Shown here: one piece after another, positions 1-5,841 of the stretch
Layout: every line of letters begins with the position of its first letter
How positions within the stretch are numbered: the first letter of the stretch is position 1
Source of the DNA: an uncultured Chloroflexaceae bacterium
GTDB lineage: Bacteria; Chloroflexota; Chloroflexia; Chloroflexales; Chloroflexaceae
Assembly (NCBI GenBank): GCA_937141995.1
Contig: CAKZQX010000001.1
Coordinates: 1 to 7,357 of the forward strand
Direction: 5' to 3'
Length of the DNA: 7,357 nt
The notes under the pieces: model-generated
The model's input: the letters and a program-made list of their open reading frames with translations, nothing else
What the model was told of the DNA's origin: nothing
Database searches by the model: none
Made by a program: the position numbers and the translations under genes

Positions 1-1
1 G

Positions 2-1939
2 GCCGAAGTTGCGCCGGAAGATGTAGTGCCCCGCGAGTTGCTGTTTGTGTACGACCGTAGCGGCTCGATGGGCGGTGACAGCATTGTGCAGGCGCGCAAC
101 GCTCTGCGGGCCTGCCTGCGGGCACTCAACCCCGGCGATACCTTCAACATCTTCCCCTTTGATAACCGGGTGGAGTTGTTTGCGCCGCAACCGCTGCCTT
201 TCACCCAGGAAAACGTGGACCGGGCGGATGCCTACCTCGAACAGATCAATGCCCGGGGCGGGACGGAAATCCTCAAAGCGCTGCAGACGGCCCTGGATCA
301 GCCGCGTGATGCCGAGCGCCTGCGCGTGGTGGTGTTTATGACCGATGGCGCGGTGGGCAATGAGGAGCAGGTGTTGCGCACATTGCGCCGCTCCCTGAAC
401 GAGGCGCGGGTCTACGCTTTTGGCATCGGCTCGGCGGTCAACCGTTATCTGCTGGATAAACTGGCCGAGGTGGGCCGCGGCAGCGTCGAGTATATCTTCC
501 CCGGTCAGGCCATCGAGGAAGCGGTGCAGCGCTTTCAGAACCGCGCAGCCTTCCCGGTGCTGGTTGATCTGGCGCTCGACTGGGGCGGCGCACGCGTGGC
601 CGATGTCTACCCGGACCCCCTGCCGGATCTCTACGCCGGTCAGCCGTTGACCCTGCTGGCGCGCTTCCACAGCAGCGGTCACTCCCAGATCCGGCTTATG
701 GGTCGCACCCCGCAGGGACACTATACGCAGACGCTAGATCTGGAATGGCCCACCGCCACGCCCGACCGGGGCGCGCACTGGACCACGCTGCCGCAGGTCT
801 GGGCGCGGGCGCGGCTTGATGCGCTGCTGACCCGCGAGCGTGACGTTCCTGAGCGGCAGAGTAAGCTACGGCAGGAGATTATCAGCCTGGCGCTGGAGTA
901 TAACCTGCTCAGTCCCTACACAGCGTTTGTGGCAATCGAGCAGCAGCAACACCCGGAACGTGAGACGGCCGCGCCGGTGCGGGTGCCCATTCACCTGCCG
1001 CAGGGTACGCGCCGTGCGGCATTTGAGCCGCATCCAGCCGTAGCAAGTCCTGGTGCGGGGGCCGGCGCAATGTTCTTGAGCATGGCTGCACCACCGCCAT
1101 CACCTGCATCCTCTCCCGCGCCGCAGGGCCGGGCACGTCGCAGTGGGATGCTGCAACGGATAGGCGATACCATGACTGGTATGTTGGGCGGTCAGGCTCA
1201 GAGTCCCGCGCCTGTGCCGCGTGCTGAGGCAGGTGCGGACTGGTTATCCGGCTCGGCAGCGCAACCCGCCGGGAGTGCCGATCAACCAGCCGCACCCGGT
1301 CAGGCCGACCTGCCGGCAGAGACGCGCTACGATCTGGCGCTGCACTACCTGGCGCGCACGCAGGGTGTCAGCGGGGCGTGGGACGAGTCGGGCGTGGCGA
1401 CGGCGCTGGTGCTGCTGGCCTTCCTGCGGGGTGGGCACAGTGACCGGGCCGGCAACTTCCGGCCGCAACTGACGCGGGCCGTGCGCTGGCTGGTGGCGCA
1501 GGCCAGTAGCGTTTCGGTCGCTCCGGTGGTCGCCTGGGCACTGGCGGAACTGGCCGCGCAGACCGGAGCGGTGGCCCACGCTGCCGCGCGGGACGCTGCC
1601 CTGGCGCATGCCACCCCGGTTGATGCACTGGATCAGGCATGCCTGAAGCTGGCGCAGGCACGGGCAGCGGGAGCGTCCTCCGTGCCGGATCAGAACCTGC
1701 CGCCCGCCAGTCTCCCGGCTACACTCGCCAACCTGGATGCGCGCGGTGCATTGGCGCCGGCGCTGGCGCTCTGGGGCGGCGTGGACGTGGCGGCGAGCAT
1801 CTCCGATGCGCCGGCAGCATACCAGCAATCGGGCGGGAGGAACGCCGGGGCGGTCATACCGCCGGGCCACACGACCGACCGTCCGGATAGCCGGATCTTT
1901 GTGGCGACGGCGGTGGGCGCTATCGCGTGGCATAAGTGA
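2..1939 (+). CDS. VWA-domain protein with C-terminal helical-repeat domain (5' end outside window)
   Basis: The reading frame is open from the window edge: codons 2-25 read AEVAPEDV before the GTG at 26, so that GTG is internal and the true start lies upstream. The von Willebrand A domain begins at once. A complete metal-ion adhesion site is visible: DRSGS (Asp codon 53-55), the Thr of ARGGT (263-265) and the Asp of MTDG (344-346). The later motif EIISLALEYNLLSPYTAFVAIE (split here as EIISLALEYNLL and SPYTAFVAIE, about 875-943) is typical of inter-alpha-trypsin-inhibitor-like VIT-VWA proteins, so a VIT domain probably precedes the window. A Pro/Ala/Gly-rich linker (about 1010-1310) follows. 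The last ~200 residues contain an ARTQGVSGAW segment and ATALVLLAFLRGGH, then RAVRWLVAQ, resembling alpha/alpha-toroid (terpene-cyclase-like) repeats. Role is unknown; protein-protein binding in the envelope or cytosol is inferred. No membrane segment is seen in the visible part. Confidence 0.92.
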   Translation, partial: AEVAPEDVVPRELLFVYDRSGSMGGDSIVQARNALRACLRALNPGDTFNIFPFDNRVELFAPQPLPFTQENVDRADAYLEQINARGGTEILKALQTALDQPRDAERLRVVVFMTDGAVGNEEQVLRTLRRSLNEARVYAFGIGSAVNRYLLDKLAEVGRGSVEYIFPGQAIEEAVQRFQNRAAFPVLVDLALDWGGARVADVYPDPLPDLYAGQPLTLLARFHSSGHSQIRLMGRTPQGHYTQTLDLEWPTATPDRGAHWTTLPQVWARARLDALLTRERDVPERQSKLRQEIISLALEYNLLSPYTAFVAIEQQQHPERETAAPVRVPIHLPQGTRRAAFEPHPAVASPGAGAGAMFLSMAAPPPSPASSPAPQGRARRSGMLQRIGDTMTGMLGGQAQSPAPVPRAEAGADWLSGSAAQPAGSADQPAAPGQADLPAETRYDLALHYLARTQGVSGAWDESGVATALVLLAFLRGGHSDRAGNFRPQLTRAVRWLVAQASSVSVAPVVAWALAELAAQTGAVAHAAARDAALAHATPVDALDQACLKLAQARAAGASSVPDQNLPPASLPATLANLDARGALAPALALWGGVDVAASISDAPAAYQQSGGRNAGAVIPPGHTTDRPDSRIFVATAVGAIAWHK

Positions 1940-1942
1940 CAT

Positions 1943-2133
1943 GAGTTACGTGGTCGTCCATGCGCCGGTTGGGATGCGCCTCCGGCAGGGTGCGGCGTTC
2001 CGTTTTTGTTTCCAAACCATGTTGTACGTTGTGCAACATGGTTTGGAAACAACGATAAAAAGTACCATGCTGCCACAGGCGAATCCAACCTTTATCGGGC
2101 GCAACGGCTCAGGTTGATCGGCCAACGCGTAAC
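1943..2133 (+). repeat. Dispersed repeat element A (MITE-like, palindrome-bearing)
   Basis: This intergenic element lies just after the VWA gene. In order it has a left end GAGTTACGTGGTCG, a conserved block CCTCCGGCAGGG (1979-1990), a long palindrome (2006-2052), a second block GTACCATGCTGCC (2062-2074), a weakly conserved GGCTCAGGTTGATCG stretch and a right end CCAACGCGTAAC. The two ends are imperfect inverted repeats of each other. The same order of blocks occurs in element C in the same orientation and in element B inverted. No open reading frame in it looks like a protein, so if it moves it would need a transposase from elsewhere. Exact boundaries are uncertain by 10-20 bp. Confidence 0.75.
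2006..2052. repeat. 47-nt palindrome of element A (22+3+22)
   Basis: Arms 2006-2027 and 2031-2052 are complementary at 21 of 22 positions around a GTT loop (2028-2030); the single exception is T2025 facing G2033, a wobble in RNA. The outer 19 pairs are perfect. Position 3' of the VWA gene would let it end or protect that transcript, but no T-run follows on the plus strand, so it is not a canonical intrinsic terminator. Confidence 0.95.
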
Positions 2134-2154
2134 GTGAGTGAGTAAGGTACCATG

Positions 2155-2182
2155 TTGCACAAATCACAATATATGCTATGCT
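2155..2182 (+). promoter_or_regulatory. Probable promoter for argB
   Basis: A -35 box TTGCAC (2155-2160) and a -10 box TATGCT (2177-2182) are separated by 16 bases, with TGC directly before the -10 as in extended -10 promoters. Predicted transcription start is near 2189, leaving a leader of about 135 nt before the GTG at 2324. The -35 box lies in CATGTTGCAC, which resembles part of the palindrome core in elements A and B, so the promoter may have been supplied or altered by repeat sequence. This is a motif-based call only. Confidence 0.5.
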
Positions 2183-2267
2183 GATGCTCACCTATTCGCC
2201 GGTACCATCAGTTTCAGGGCGTAGTCCGTTGACGCTTCCTCGCGCAGATGCGCTATGCCGATATGCC

Positions 2268-2303
2268 CCCGGGCGCTACGGTCAATCTACCGGGTCGCCC
2301 GGG
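2268..2303 (+). promoter_or_regulatory. GC-only hairpin in the argB leader, next to the ribosome binding site
   Basis: CCCGGGCG (2268-2275) is perfectly complementary to CGCCCGGG (2296-2303), an 8-bp all-GC stem with a 20-nt loop. It ends 9 nt before the GAGAGG ribosome binding site. A competing small hairpin (2290-2294 with 2298-2302, loop TCG) uses the same right arm, so the two cannot form together. This could influence argB translation or be incidental; no arginine-box operator or known riboswitch consensus was recognised. Confidence 0.35.
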
Positions 2304-2323
2304 TCTGCCTATGAGAGGACATT

Positions 2324-3100
2324 GTGGACAAAATCATGGTTGTCAAAGTCGGCGGGAACGAACTGGATGATCCCGTGTTTTTGCAGGAGTTGTGCGCCAC
2401 GCTGGGCGCGCTGGATCAGCCGCTGGTGCTGGTCCACGGGGGCGGCAAAGAGATCAGCGCCGCGTTGGAGCGCTACGGTCAGGAGGTTCGCTTTATTGAT
2501 GGAGTGCGGGTAACGTCACCTGAGAGTATGGCGATTATGGAGATGGTGGTGTGTGGCAGCATCAACAAGCGGATCGTCTCCCGGTTGAGTGCGGTGGGGC
2601 GGCAGGCATTGGGACTGAGTGGCGTAGACCTGGGTCTGCTGCGCTGCACACCTTACCGTCCCGATGGCGTGGATTTCGGGCGCGTCGGCAGTATTACCTC
2701 GGTTGATGTACCGGCGTTGCGCACCCTACTTGATCAGGGCTGGTTGCCGGTGCTGGCACCGGTGGCCCTGGGACAGGATGATAATCTGGCGTATAATATT
2801 AATGCTGATCATGTTGCTTTGGGCGTTGCCGCGGCACTGGCGGCAGAGCGCGTCGCCACAGAACTGGTATTTGTGAGCAATGTGCCGGGGGTTTTGCGCG
2901 CGGGCCAGGTTGTTCCCCAACTCACCGCAGCCGCGATTGAGCAGCAGATTCAGGCGGGGGAGATCCGGGGCGGGATGATTCCCAAGGTCCGCTCCGCGTT
3001 GACGGCGCTGGAGCGAGGTGTTACCACTGCGCGTATCACCAACCTGGCGGCCCTGGCAGTCGGTGGCACGCGCATCGTCCGACAGCAACAGCCTGTATAA
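2324..3100 (+). CDS. argB: Acetylglutamate kinase, short Bacillus-type
   Basis: Phosphorylates N-acetyl-L-glutamate with ATP in the second step of cytosolic arginine synthesis. The 258-residue length and the run of motifs match the short B. subtilis-like enzymes. Visible are the N-terminal Lys-Gly-Gly (VVKVGGNE, K8), VHGGGKEI (37-44) in place of the usual VHGGGP, DGVRVT (59-64, substrate Arg), EMVVCGSINK (73-82), GLSGVD (97-102), NINADHVA (158-165) and GGMIPK (216-221, phosphate-binding Lys). The N-terminal helix that confers arginine feedback inhibition in longer homologues is absent. The GTG start at 2324 is chosen because GAGAGG lies five bases before it; ATG at 2336 is a possible alternative. 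LysZ/ArgB-type [LysW]-aminoadipate kinase is a related family, but the DGVRVT and GEIRGGMIPK segments favour ArgB. No other arginine gene is adjacent, so the gene appears to be transcribed alone. Confidence 0.9.
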   Translation: MDKIMVVKVGGNELDDPVFLQELCATLGALDQPLVLVHGGGKEISAALERYGQEVRFIDGVRVTSPESMAIMEMVVCGSINKRIVSRLSAVGRQALGLSGVDLGLLRCTPYRPDGVDFGRVGSITSVDVPALRTLLDQGWLPVLAPVALGQDDNLAYNINADHVALGVAAALAAERVATELVFVSNVPGVLRAGQVVPQLTAAAIEQQIQAGEIRGGMIPKVRSALTALERGVTTARITNLAALAVGGTRIVRQQQPV

Positions 3101-3122
3101 TCAGTTACCGGAGTTACGCGGT
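3101..3122 (+). repeat. 22-bp direct repeat, copy 1
   Basis: This is identical to 3302-3323. It contains CAGTTACCGG followed by AGTTACGCGGT, so it carries two GTTAC half-motifs. The second half is the element-end motif shared with A and C. Confidence 0.9.
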
Positions 3123-3190
3123 GGGCATGCAAACTGGACGTTTCACCAGATGGAAGTCGGATTTACCGGCGACAGCATGGGATGGTCGGT

Positions 3191-3237
3191 CTTTTGCACA
3201 ACAATGTTGCACAACGTGCAACATTGTTGTGCAAAAG
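3191..3237. repeat. 47-nt perfect palindrome of element B (22+3+22)
   Basis: Arms 3191-3212 and 3216-3237 are complementary at all 22 positions, with loop AAC (GTT when read in element orientation). The size and loop are the same as in element A, and the apical part ATGTTG-Y-AC-GTT-GTGCAACAT is shared. It lies 3' of argB. No T-run follows it on either strand. Confidence 0.97.
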
Positions 3238-3301
3238 CAGAGAATCTTCTGCCCTGCCGGAGGCGACATGTCCTTCCGGGTCAGTGACTGCGTAACTGCT
3301 T

Positions 3302-3323
3302 TCAGTTACCGGAGTTACGCGGT
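3302..3323 (+). repeat. 22-bp direct repeat, copy 2
   Basis: Exact copy of 3101-3122, 201 bp away. Just upstream, GTAACTG (3292-3298) pairs with CAGTTAC (3303-3309) as a short hairpin. The copy may be the start of a second, decayed element or a duplicated end. Confidence 0.9.
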
Positions 3324-3496
3324 CGGTCCAAACCAGGTGTCTGCCTGGACTCATGGCCCGTTTGAACGCGCACTGCGTACGTCCTGTCAGTTAACTTTTG
3401 GCGCTATAACGATGGACCACGCCGATGTGCTTGTCTGCGATCAAGCGACCGTGGCCCCATCGATACAATTGATACCAATCCAGGAACAACCAGATC

Positions 3497-4192
3497 ATGA
3501 TAAGCGACTCCGAAATTCACTATGTTGATGCCGGTGATATCTTTCGCAACCTCGAGCCGGAGCAGCGGGAACAGATTGAGCGACTGCTTAGCTACAAGAC
3601 CTATCCGGCGGGACAGATCTTCCATTCCCCCGATGAGTATGGTGAACAACTCTTTGTATTGCGCGCAGGACAGGTGCGGCTCTACAAACTCTCAACCGAG
3701 GGCCGCGCCCTGACTCTGGCCGTGCTGGAGGCGATTACTATCTTTGGCGAGATGACCCTGGTGGGTCAGTGGATGCATGATACCTTCGCCGAGGCGATTA
3801 CGGAATGCACCATTGGGATTATTGATCGGGAAGCACTGCGCCAGATCTTGCAGGACTATCCCCAGGTTGCACTCAGCTTTATGGAAATTATGGGGCAGCG
3901 GCTCCACGCGATAGAGAATAAACTGGCCGATATTGCCTTCAAGAGTGTTCCGCAGCGGCTGGCCTCGGTGCTGCTCAACCTGGCGGACATATCCGGTGCG
4001 CCGGCGCAGGCTGATACTCCACCGGCGGTGATGCGCTACACGCACCAACAACTGGCCGAGATGGTCGGCTCATACCGCGAGACGGTGACCAAAGCGATGG
4101 GCGAGTTTCGGGAAGCCGGGCTGATTCGCGTCGAGGAAGAGACGGTCTACCTGACTGACCTGCCGGAGTTACAGCGACTGGCAAATCGCTAA
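3497..4192 (+). CDS. Crp/Fnr-family transcription regulator
   Basis: A 231-residue regulator with the standard two-part layout. An N-terminal cyclic-nucleotide-binding-like beta-roll spans about 14-125 (PAGQIFHSPDEYGEQLFVLRAG split as PAGQIFHSPDEYGE, then QLFVLRAG; IFGEMTLVGQ at 82-91). A dimer helix covers 125-150, and the C-terminal winged helix spans 150-225. The recognition helix reads GSYRETVTKAMGEF (191-204), with Arg194-Glu195 as in the SRETVSR consensus of the family. The cAMP-contact Arg-Ser pair that follows FGE in E. coli CRP is replaced by HDTF, and there is no N-terminal cysteine cluster as in FNR, so neither cAMP nor an iron-sulfur cluster is indicated. The ligand is unknown. 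The ATG at 3497 has a weak AGGA 11 bases upstream. Base 3324-3496 upstream contains a TATAAC (3405-3410) without a matching -35 and an AT-rich GATAC-AATT-GATAC motif (3462-3475) that could be an operator. Confidence 0.9.
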   Translation: MISDSEIHYVDAGDIFRNLEPEQREQIERLLSYKTYPAGQIFHSPDEYGEQLFVLRAGQVRLYKLSTEGRALTLAVLEAITIFGEMTLVGQWMHDTFAEAITECTIGIIDREALRQILQDYPQVALSFMEIMGQRLHAIENKLADIAFKSVPQRLASVLLNLADISGAPAQADTPPAVMRYTHQQLAEMVGSYRETVTKAMGEFREAGLIRVEEETVYLTDLPELQRLANR

Positions 4193-4205
4193 ACATGCAA
4201 AGTAC

Positions 4206-4240
4206 GAGGAGTTGCTGGAACCCACCACCGGCAACTCCTC
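4206..4240 (+). terminator. Hairpin downstream of the Crp/Fnr gene
   Basis: GAGGAGTTGC (4206-4215) pairs perfectly with GCAACTCCTC (4231-4240). A U-G and two G-C pairs extend the stem to 13 bp with a 9-nt loop. It starts 13 bases after the stop codon. No T-run follows, so termination efficiency is uncertain, but the position between convergent genes fits a terminator. Confidence 0.55.
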
Positions 4241-4290
4241 ATTGCTGTGGTTGAATCTGCTGCAGCAGCGTGGGGAAAATCAGTTACCCT

Positions 4291-4319
4291 GCTGCGCTAC
4301 CCGGTTGGTACGCGGCAGC
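4291..4319 (-). terminator. Imperfect hairpin beyond the small minus-strand gene
   Basis: GCTGC (4291-4295) pairs with GCAGC (4315-4319), and TACC (4298-4301) pairs with GGTA (4307-4310), with bulges between. It lies about 36 bases past the stop codon of the minus-strand gene. On that strand it is followed after about 12 bases by ATTTTCCCC, a weak T-rich stretch. A possible terminator. Confidence 0.3.
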
Positions 4320-4354
4320 ACCGGCACAACGCTGTTATGCGCGCTTGTGGGCAA

Positions 4355-4525
4355 TTAAGACTGCTGCTGCGGTTTCTGCTCAGCGTAGCGGTCTGGTTCT
4401 TCGTCCCGCAGAATCGGCCACCAGGAAAAGATCTGCCGGGCGCGTATGCCGATCCAGGCCCACAGCACGCCTTGCAGAATAACCAGCACGACAATCAGCA
4501 ACAGGCTGAACGAGACAACATCCAT
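4355..4525 (-). CDS. Small single-span membrane protein, 56 aa, unknown function
   Basis: Starting at ATG 4525-4523, the peptide opens MDVVSFSLLL, continues with the hydrophobic IVVLVILQGVLWAWIG (residues 11-26), then a basic-aromatic IRARQIFSWWPILR and an acidic-polar tail rich in Glu and Gln. This is one clear transmembrane helix with positive charges just after it, suggesting an N-out, C-in arrangement. GAGAGG lies 10 bases upstream of the start. A longer frame upstream to 4636 exists but is polar and unlike a protein. A near-consensus promoter sits about 80 nt before the start. The family is not recognised; the hydrophobic, strongly non-random composition and dedicated signals argue that it is real. 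Confidence 0.62.
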   Translation of the reverse strand: MDVVSFSLLLIVVLVILQGVLWAWIGIRARQIFSWWPILRDEEPDRYAEQKPQQQS

Positions 4526-4615
4526 AACGGTGTAACCTCTCTTTCTTGCTTGACTAAGGAACGGTGCGGTTGCGTTTACGTGGAATGAAAACGCGCGAGT
4601 GGATTGAATACCATA

Positions 4616-4644
4616 AGTATAACGTATTTTGGTCATATTTGCAA
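4616..4644 (-). promoter_or_regulatory. Sigma-70-type promoter for the small membrane protein gene
   Basis: On the minus strand, TTGCAA (4644-4639) and TATACT (4621-4616) are separated by exactly 17 bases, close to the vegetative consensus. The predicted start is near 4609, giving a leader of about 84 nt. This is the best -35/-10 pair in the window. Confidence 0.65.
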
Positions 4645-4787
4645 TAGATTGCTATTGTGTAAATTGCAGCTTTGCATGCGGCTTATGGAGCGAAGCCCGA
4701 CGCGCCGCCTTCCCAACAGGCACAATTGGGCATAAGAAACGGTTGAATCGGGCAGAGAGCAAGGGTGGGCGTAGGTATTATCCGGTT

Positions 4788-4822
4788 CACCGGCACGTAT
4801 CACACTGCCGGTGTGCTATAAT
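4788..4822 (+). promoter_or_regulatory. Extended -10 promoter with overlapping inverted repeat, before the APH-VOC genes
   Basis: TGCTATAAT (4814-4822) is a consensus extended -10 element. No good -35 lies at 17 bases. Instead, CACCGGCA (4788-4795) and TGCCGGTG (4806-4813) form a perfect 8-bp inverted repeat with a 10-base spacer that abuts the -10 box, the place expected for a dimeric regulator. The predicted start is near 4829. The 150 bases between the divergent promoter (4644) and this site show no other clear signal. Confidence 0.5.
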
Positions 4823-4845
4823 CGCACCGGGAGTTTTGTTCACAA

Positions 4846-4884
4846 ATGAAAATTTTCTTGCACAAACCAGGTTGCCGGCTTTGA
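4846..4884 (+). other. 12-codon upstream ORF overlapping the phosphotransferase start
   Basis: ATG at 4846 encodes MKIFLHKPGCRL and stops at TGA 4882-4884, which overlaps the proposed TTG start (4881-4883) of the next gene in a TTGA arrangement like the ATGA overlaps of coupled genes. GGGAG lies 12 bases upstream of the ATG. It could be a leader peptide that delivers ribosomes to the weak TTG start, or chance. Confidence 0.35.
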
Positions 4885-5822
4885 CACTTCTCGACACACA
4901 GATTGCTGCCCTCCTCGAAAAACATCACCTGGGGCCGCTCCGGCGCTGGCGGCCGGTTGTCCGTGCCGGAATCATTCCAACCTATATTGTCAATGGTACA
5001 CTGGTGCTGCGGTTCGATAACCGGGAACCGGCACGGGTGCGCCTGCACAAAGAAGCCGCGCTCTACCAGCGCCTCGCAGCCGCGACCGAACTGCCCGTGC
5101 CACGCGTGCTGGCCCTCGACACATCGCATGCAATTCTGCCCTATGATGTTATCATACTGGAGTGGCTGCCGGGAGTGCCCGCCCTCGATATCTGGAAGCA
5201 ACTGGATCTGATGGCGCAGCAGCAGATTTCGTATGACCTGGGGCAGGCGCTGGCCCGGCTTCACAACGTCACCTGCTCCGGCTATGGCGGCTTTGACCGG
5301 CAGTCCGGCGAGCTGGGCTATGCCACCGACTGGCAGAGCTACCTGCTGGATCGGGCCGCCGAGACACTGGTGGTATTATGGCAGTATGAAGGACTGCCCG
5401 CGCCCCTGCTGGACGGTGCCGAGCGGTACCTGCTACGTACGTTCATTCCGGTGATGCCGCCGGTGGTGGTGGTGCATGGCGACTTTGGGTTGCACAATGC
5501 GCTGGTAGAACAGCGAGGTGCAACCTGGCGGCTCACTGGCCTGATCGATTTTGAGTGGGCGCTGGCGGCCGATTCTACCTACGAGTTTGCTACCGGCCTG
5601 CTGATCGAGCCGGACGAGGTCAACCCGCTGCCGGCGTCGTTTCTGGCGGGCTATCGCAGTGTGCGGCTCCTGGATACGGATTGGGTGCAGCGGAGCACGG
5701 TCTACCGCCTGATCTATCATCTGACGTTGTGTGGTCTGGTCTGCCGCCACTATGATGGCGATCCGCAGATGATGCGCTACCATCGCAGTATGATTGTCGA
5801 TATTCTCAAAGCCTGTGTGTAA
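4881..5822 (+). CDS. APH-fold (aminoglycoside phosphotransferase family) kinase-like protein
   Basis: With the TTG start at 4881 the protein is 313 residues, the usual size for PF01636 enzymes, which transfer phosphate from ATP to small hydroxylated substrates. Key residues are visible: VLRFDN (42-47) on the nucleotide-binding strand, Glu58 in LHKEAALYQRL, the catalytic loop HGDFGLHN (199-206, Asp201 and Asn206) and IDFEWA (222-227, metal-binding Asp223). The frame stays open upstream to 4629, but that stretch is Cys/Arg-rich, lies before the promoter and is not protein-like. TTG 4836 is an alternative start but has almost no leader. The usual invariant Lys of the strand is Arg44 here, as in some family members. 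Substrate is unknown; the gene should not be read as antibiotic resistance without testing. It is followed after 19 bases by the VOC gene, suggesting one transcript. Confidence 0.84.
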   Translation: MTLLDTQIAALLEKHHLGPLRRWRPVVRAGIIPTYIVNGTLVLRFDNREPARVRLHKEAALYQRLAAATELPVPRVLALDTSHAILPYDVIILEWLPGVPALDIWKQLDLMAQQQISYDLGQALARLHNVTCSGYGGFDRQSGELGYATDWQSYLLDRAAETLVVLWQYEGLPAPLLDGAERYLLRTFIPVMPPVVVVHGDFGLHNALVEQRGATWRLTGLIDFEWALAADSTYEFATGLLIEPDEVNPLPASFLAGYRSVRLLDTDWVQRSTVYRLIYHLTLCGLVCRHYDGDPQMMRYHRSMIVDILKACV

Positions 5823-5841
5823 AACCGGATAGGGGGAGGTT

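Larger units (their letters stand above)
3101..3323 (-). repeat. Dispersed repeat element B (inverted relative to A and C)
   Basis: Read on the minus strand this interval matches element C block by block: TCACTGACCCGGAAG, then CCTCCGGCAGGGC and GAAGA, the palindrome, CCATGCTG, ATCTGGTGAAACG, CAGTTTG and CCACCGCGTAA. It begins one base after the argB stop codon. The core element is about 3110-3298; an exact 22-bp direct repeat lies outside each end (3101-3122 and 3302-3323). No coding potential is apparent. Confidence 0.8.

Noticed and set aside
26..28. GTG as start of the VWA protein
   Set aside because: The frame is open to the window edge and the VWA first strand begins immediately, so the N-terminal part lies upstream.
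909..1942. Minus-strand and alternative-frame open frames within the VWA gene
   Set aside because: They are Arg/Pro/Ala-rich products of high-GC codon bias with no domain-like features, while the plus frame has clear motifs.
2006..2052. Palindromes A, B and C as classic Rho-independent terminators
   Set aside because: None has a T-run after the stem on the plus strand; flanks are A-rich or mixed. Termination remains possible but is not shown.
2324..3100. Assignment as [LysW]-aminoadipate kinase (LysZ)
   Set aside because: The length and the DGVRVT and GEIRGGMIPK segments align better with short ArgB; no LysW-pathway gene is nearby. Not fully excluded.
4278..4288. AATCAGTTACC as a fourth repeat-element end
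   Set aside because: It matches 11 bases of 3099-3109, but no other element block or palindrome accompanies it; probably chance or a remnant too decayed to support.
4247..4588. Plus-strand 113-codon frame opposite the small membrane gene
   Set aside because: Low-complexity composition and no ribosome binding site; the opposite strand has a transmembrane helix, ribosome binding site and promoter.
4629..4880. Long N-terminal extension of the phosphotransferase frame (start TTG 4629)
   Set aside because: The 84 extra codons are Cys/Arg-rich and unlike the family, include both the divergent promoter and the extended -10 box, and would make the protein longer than its relatives.
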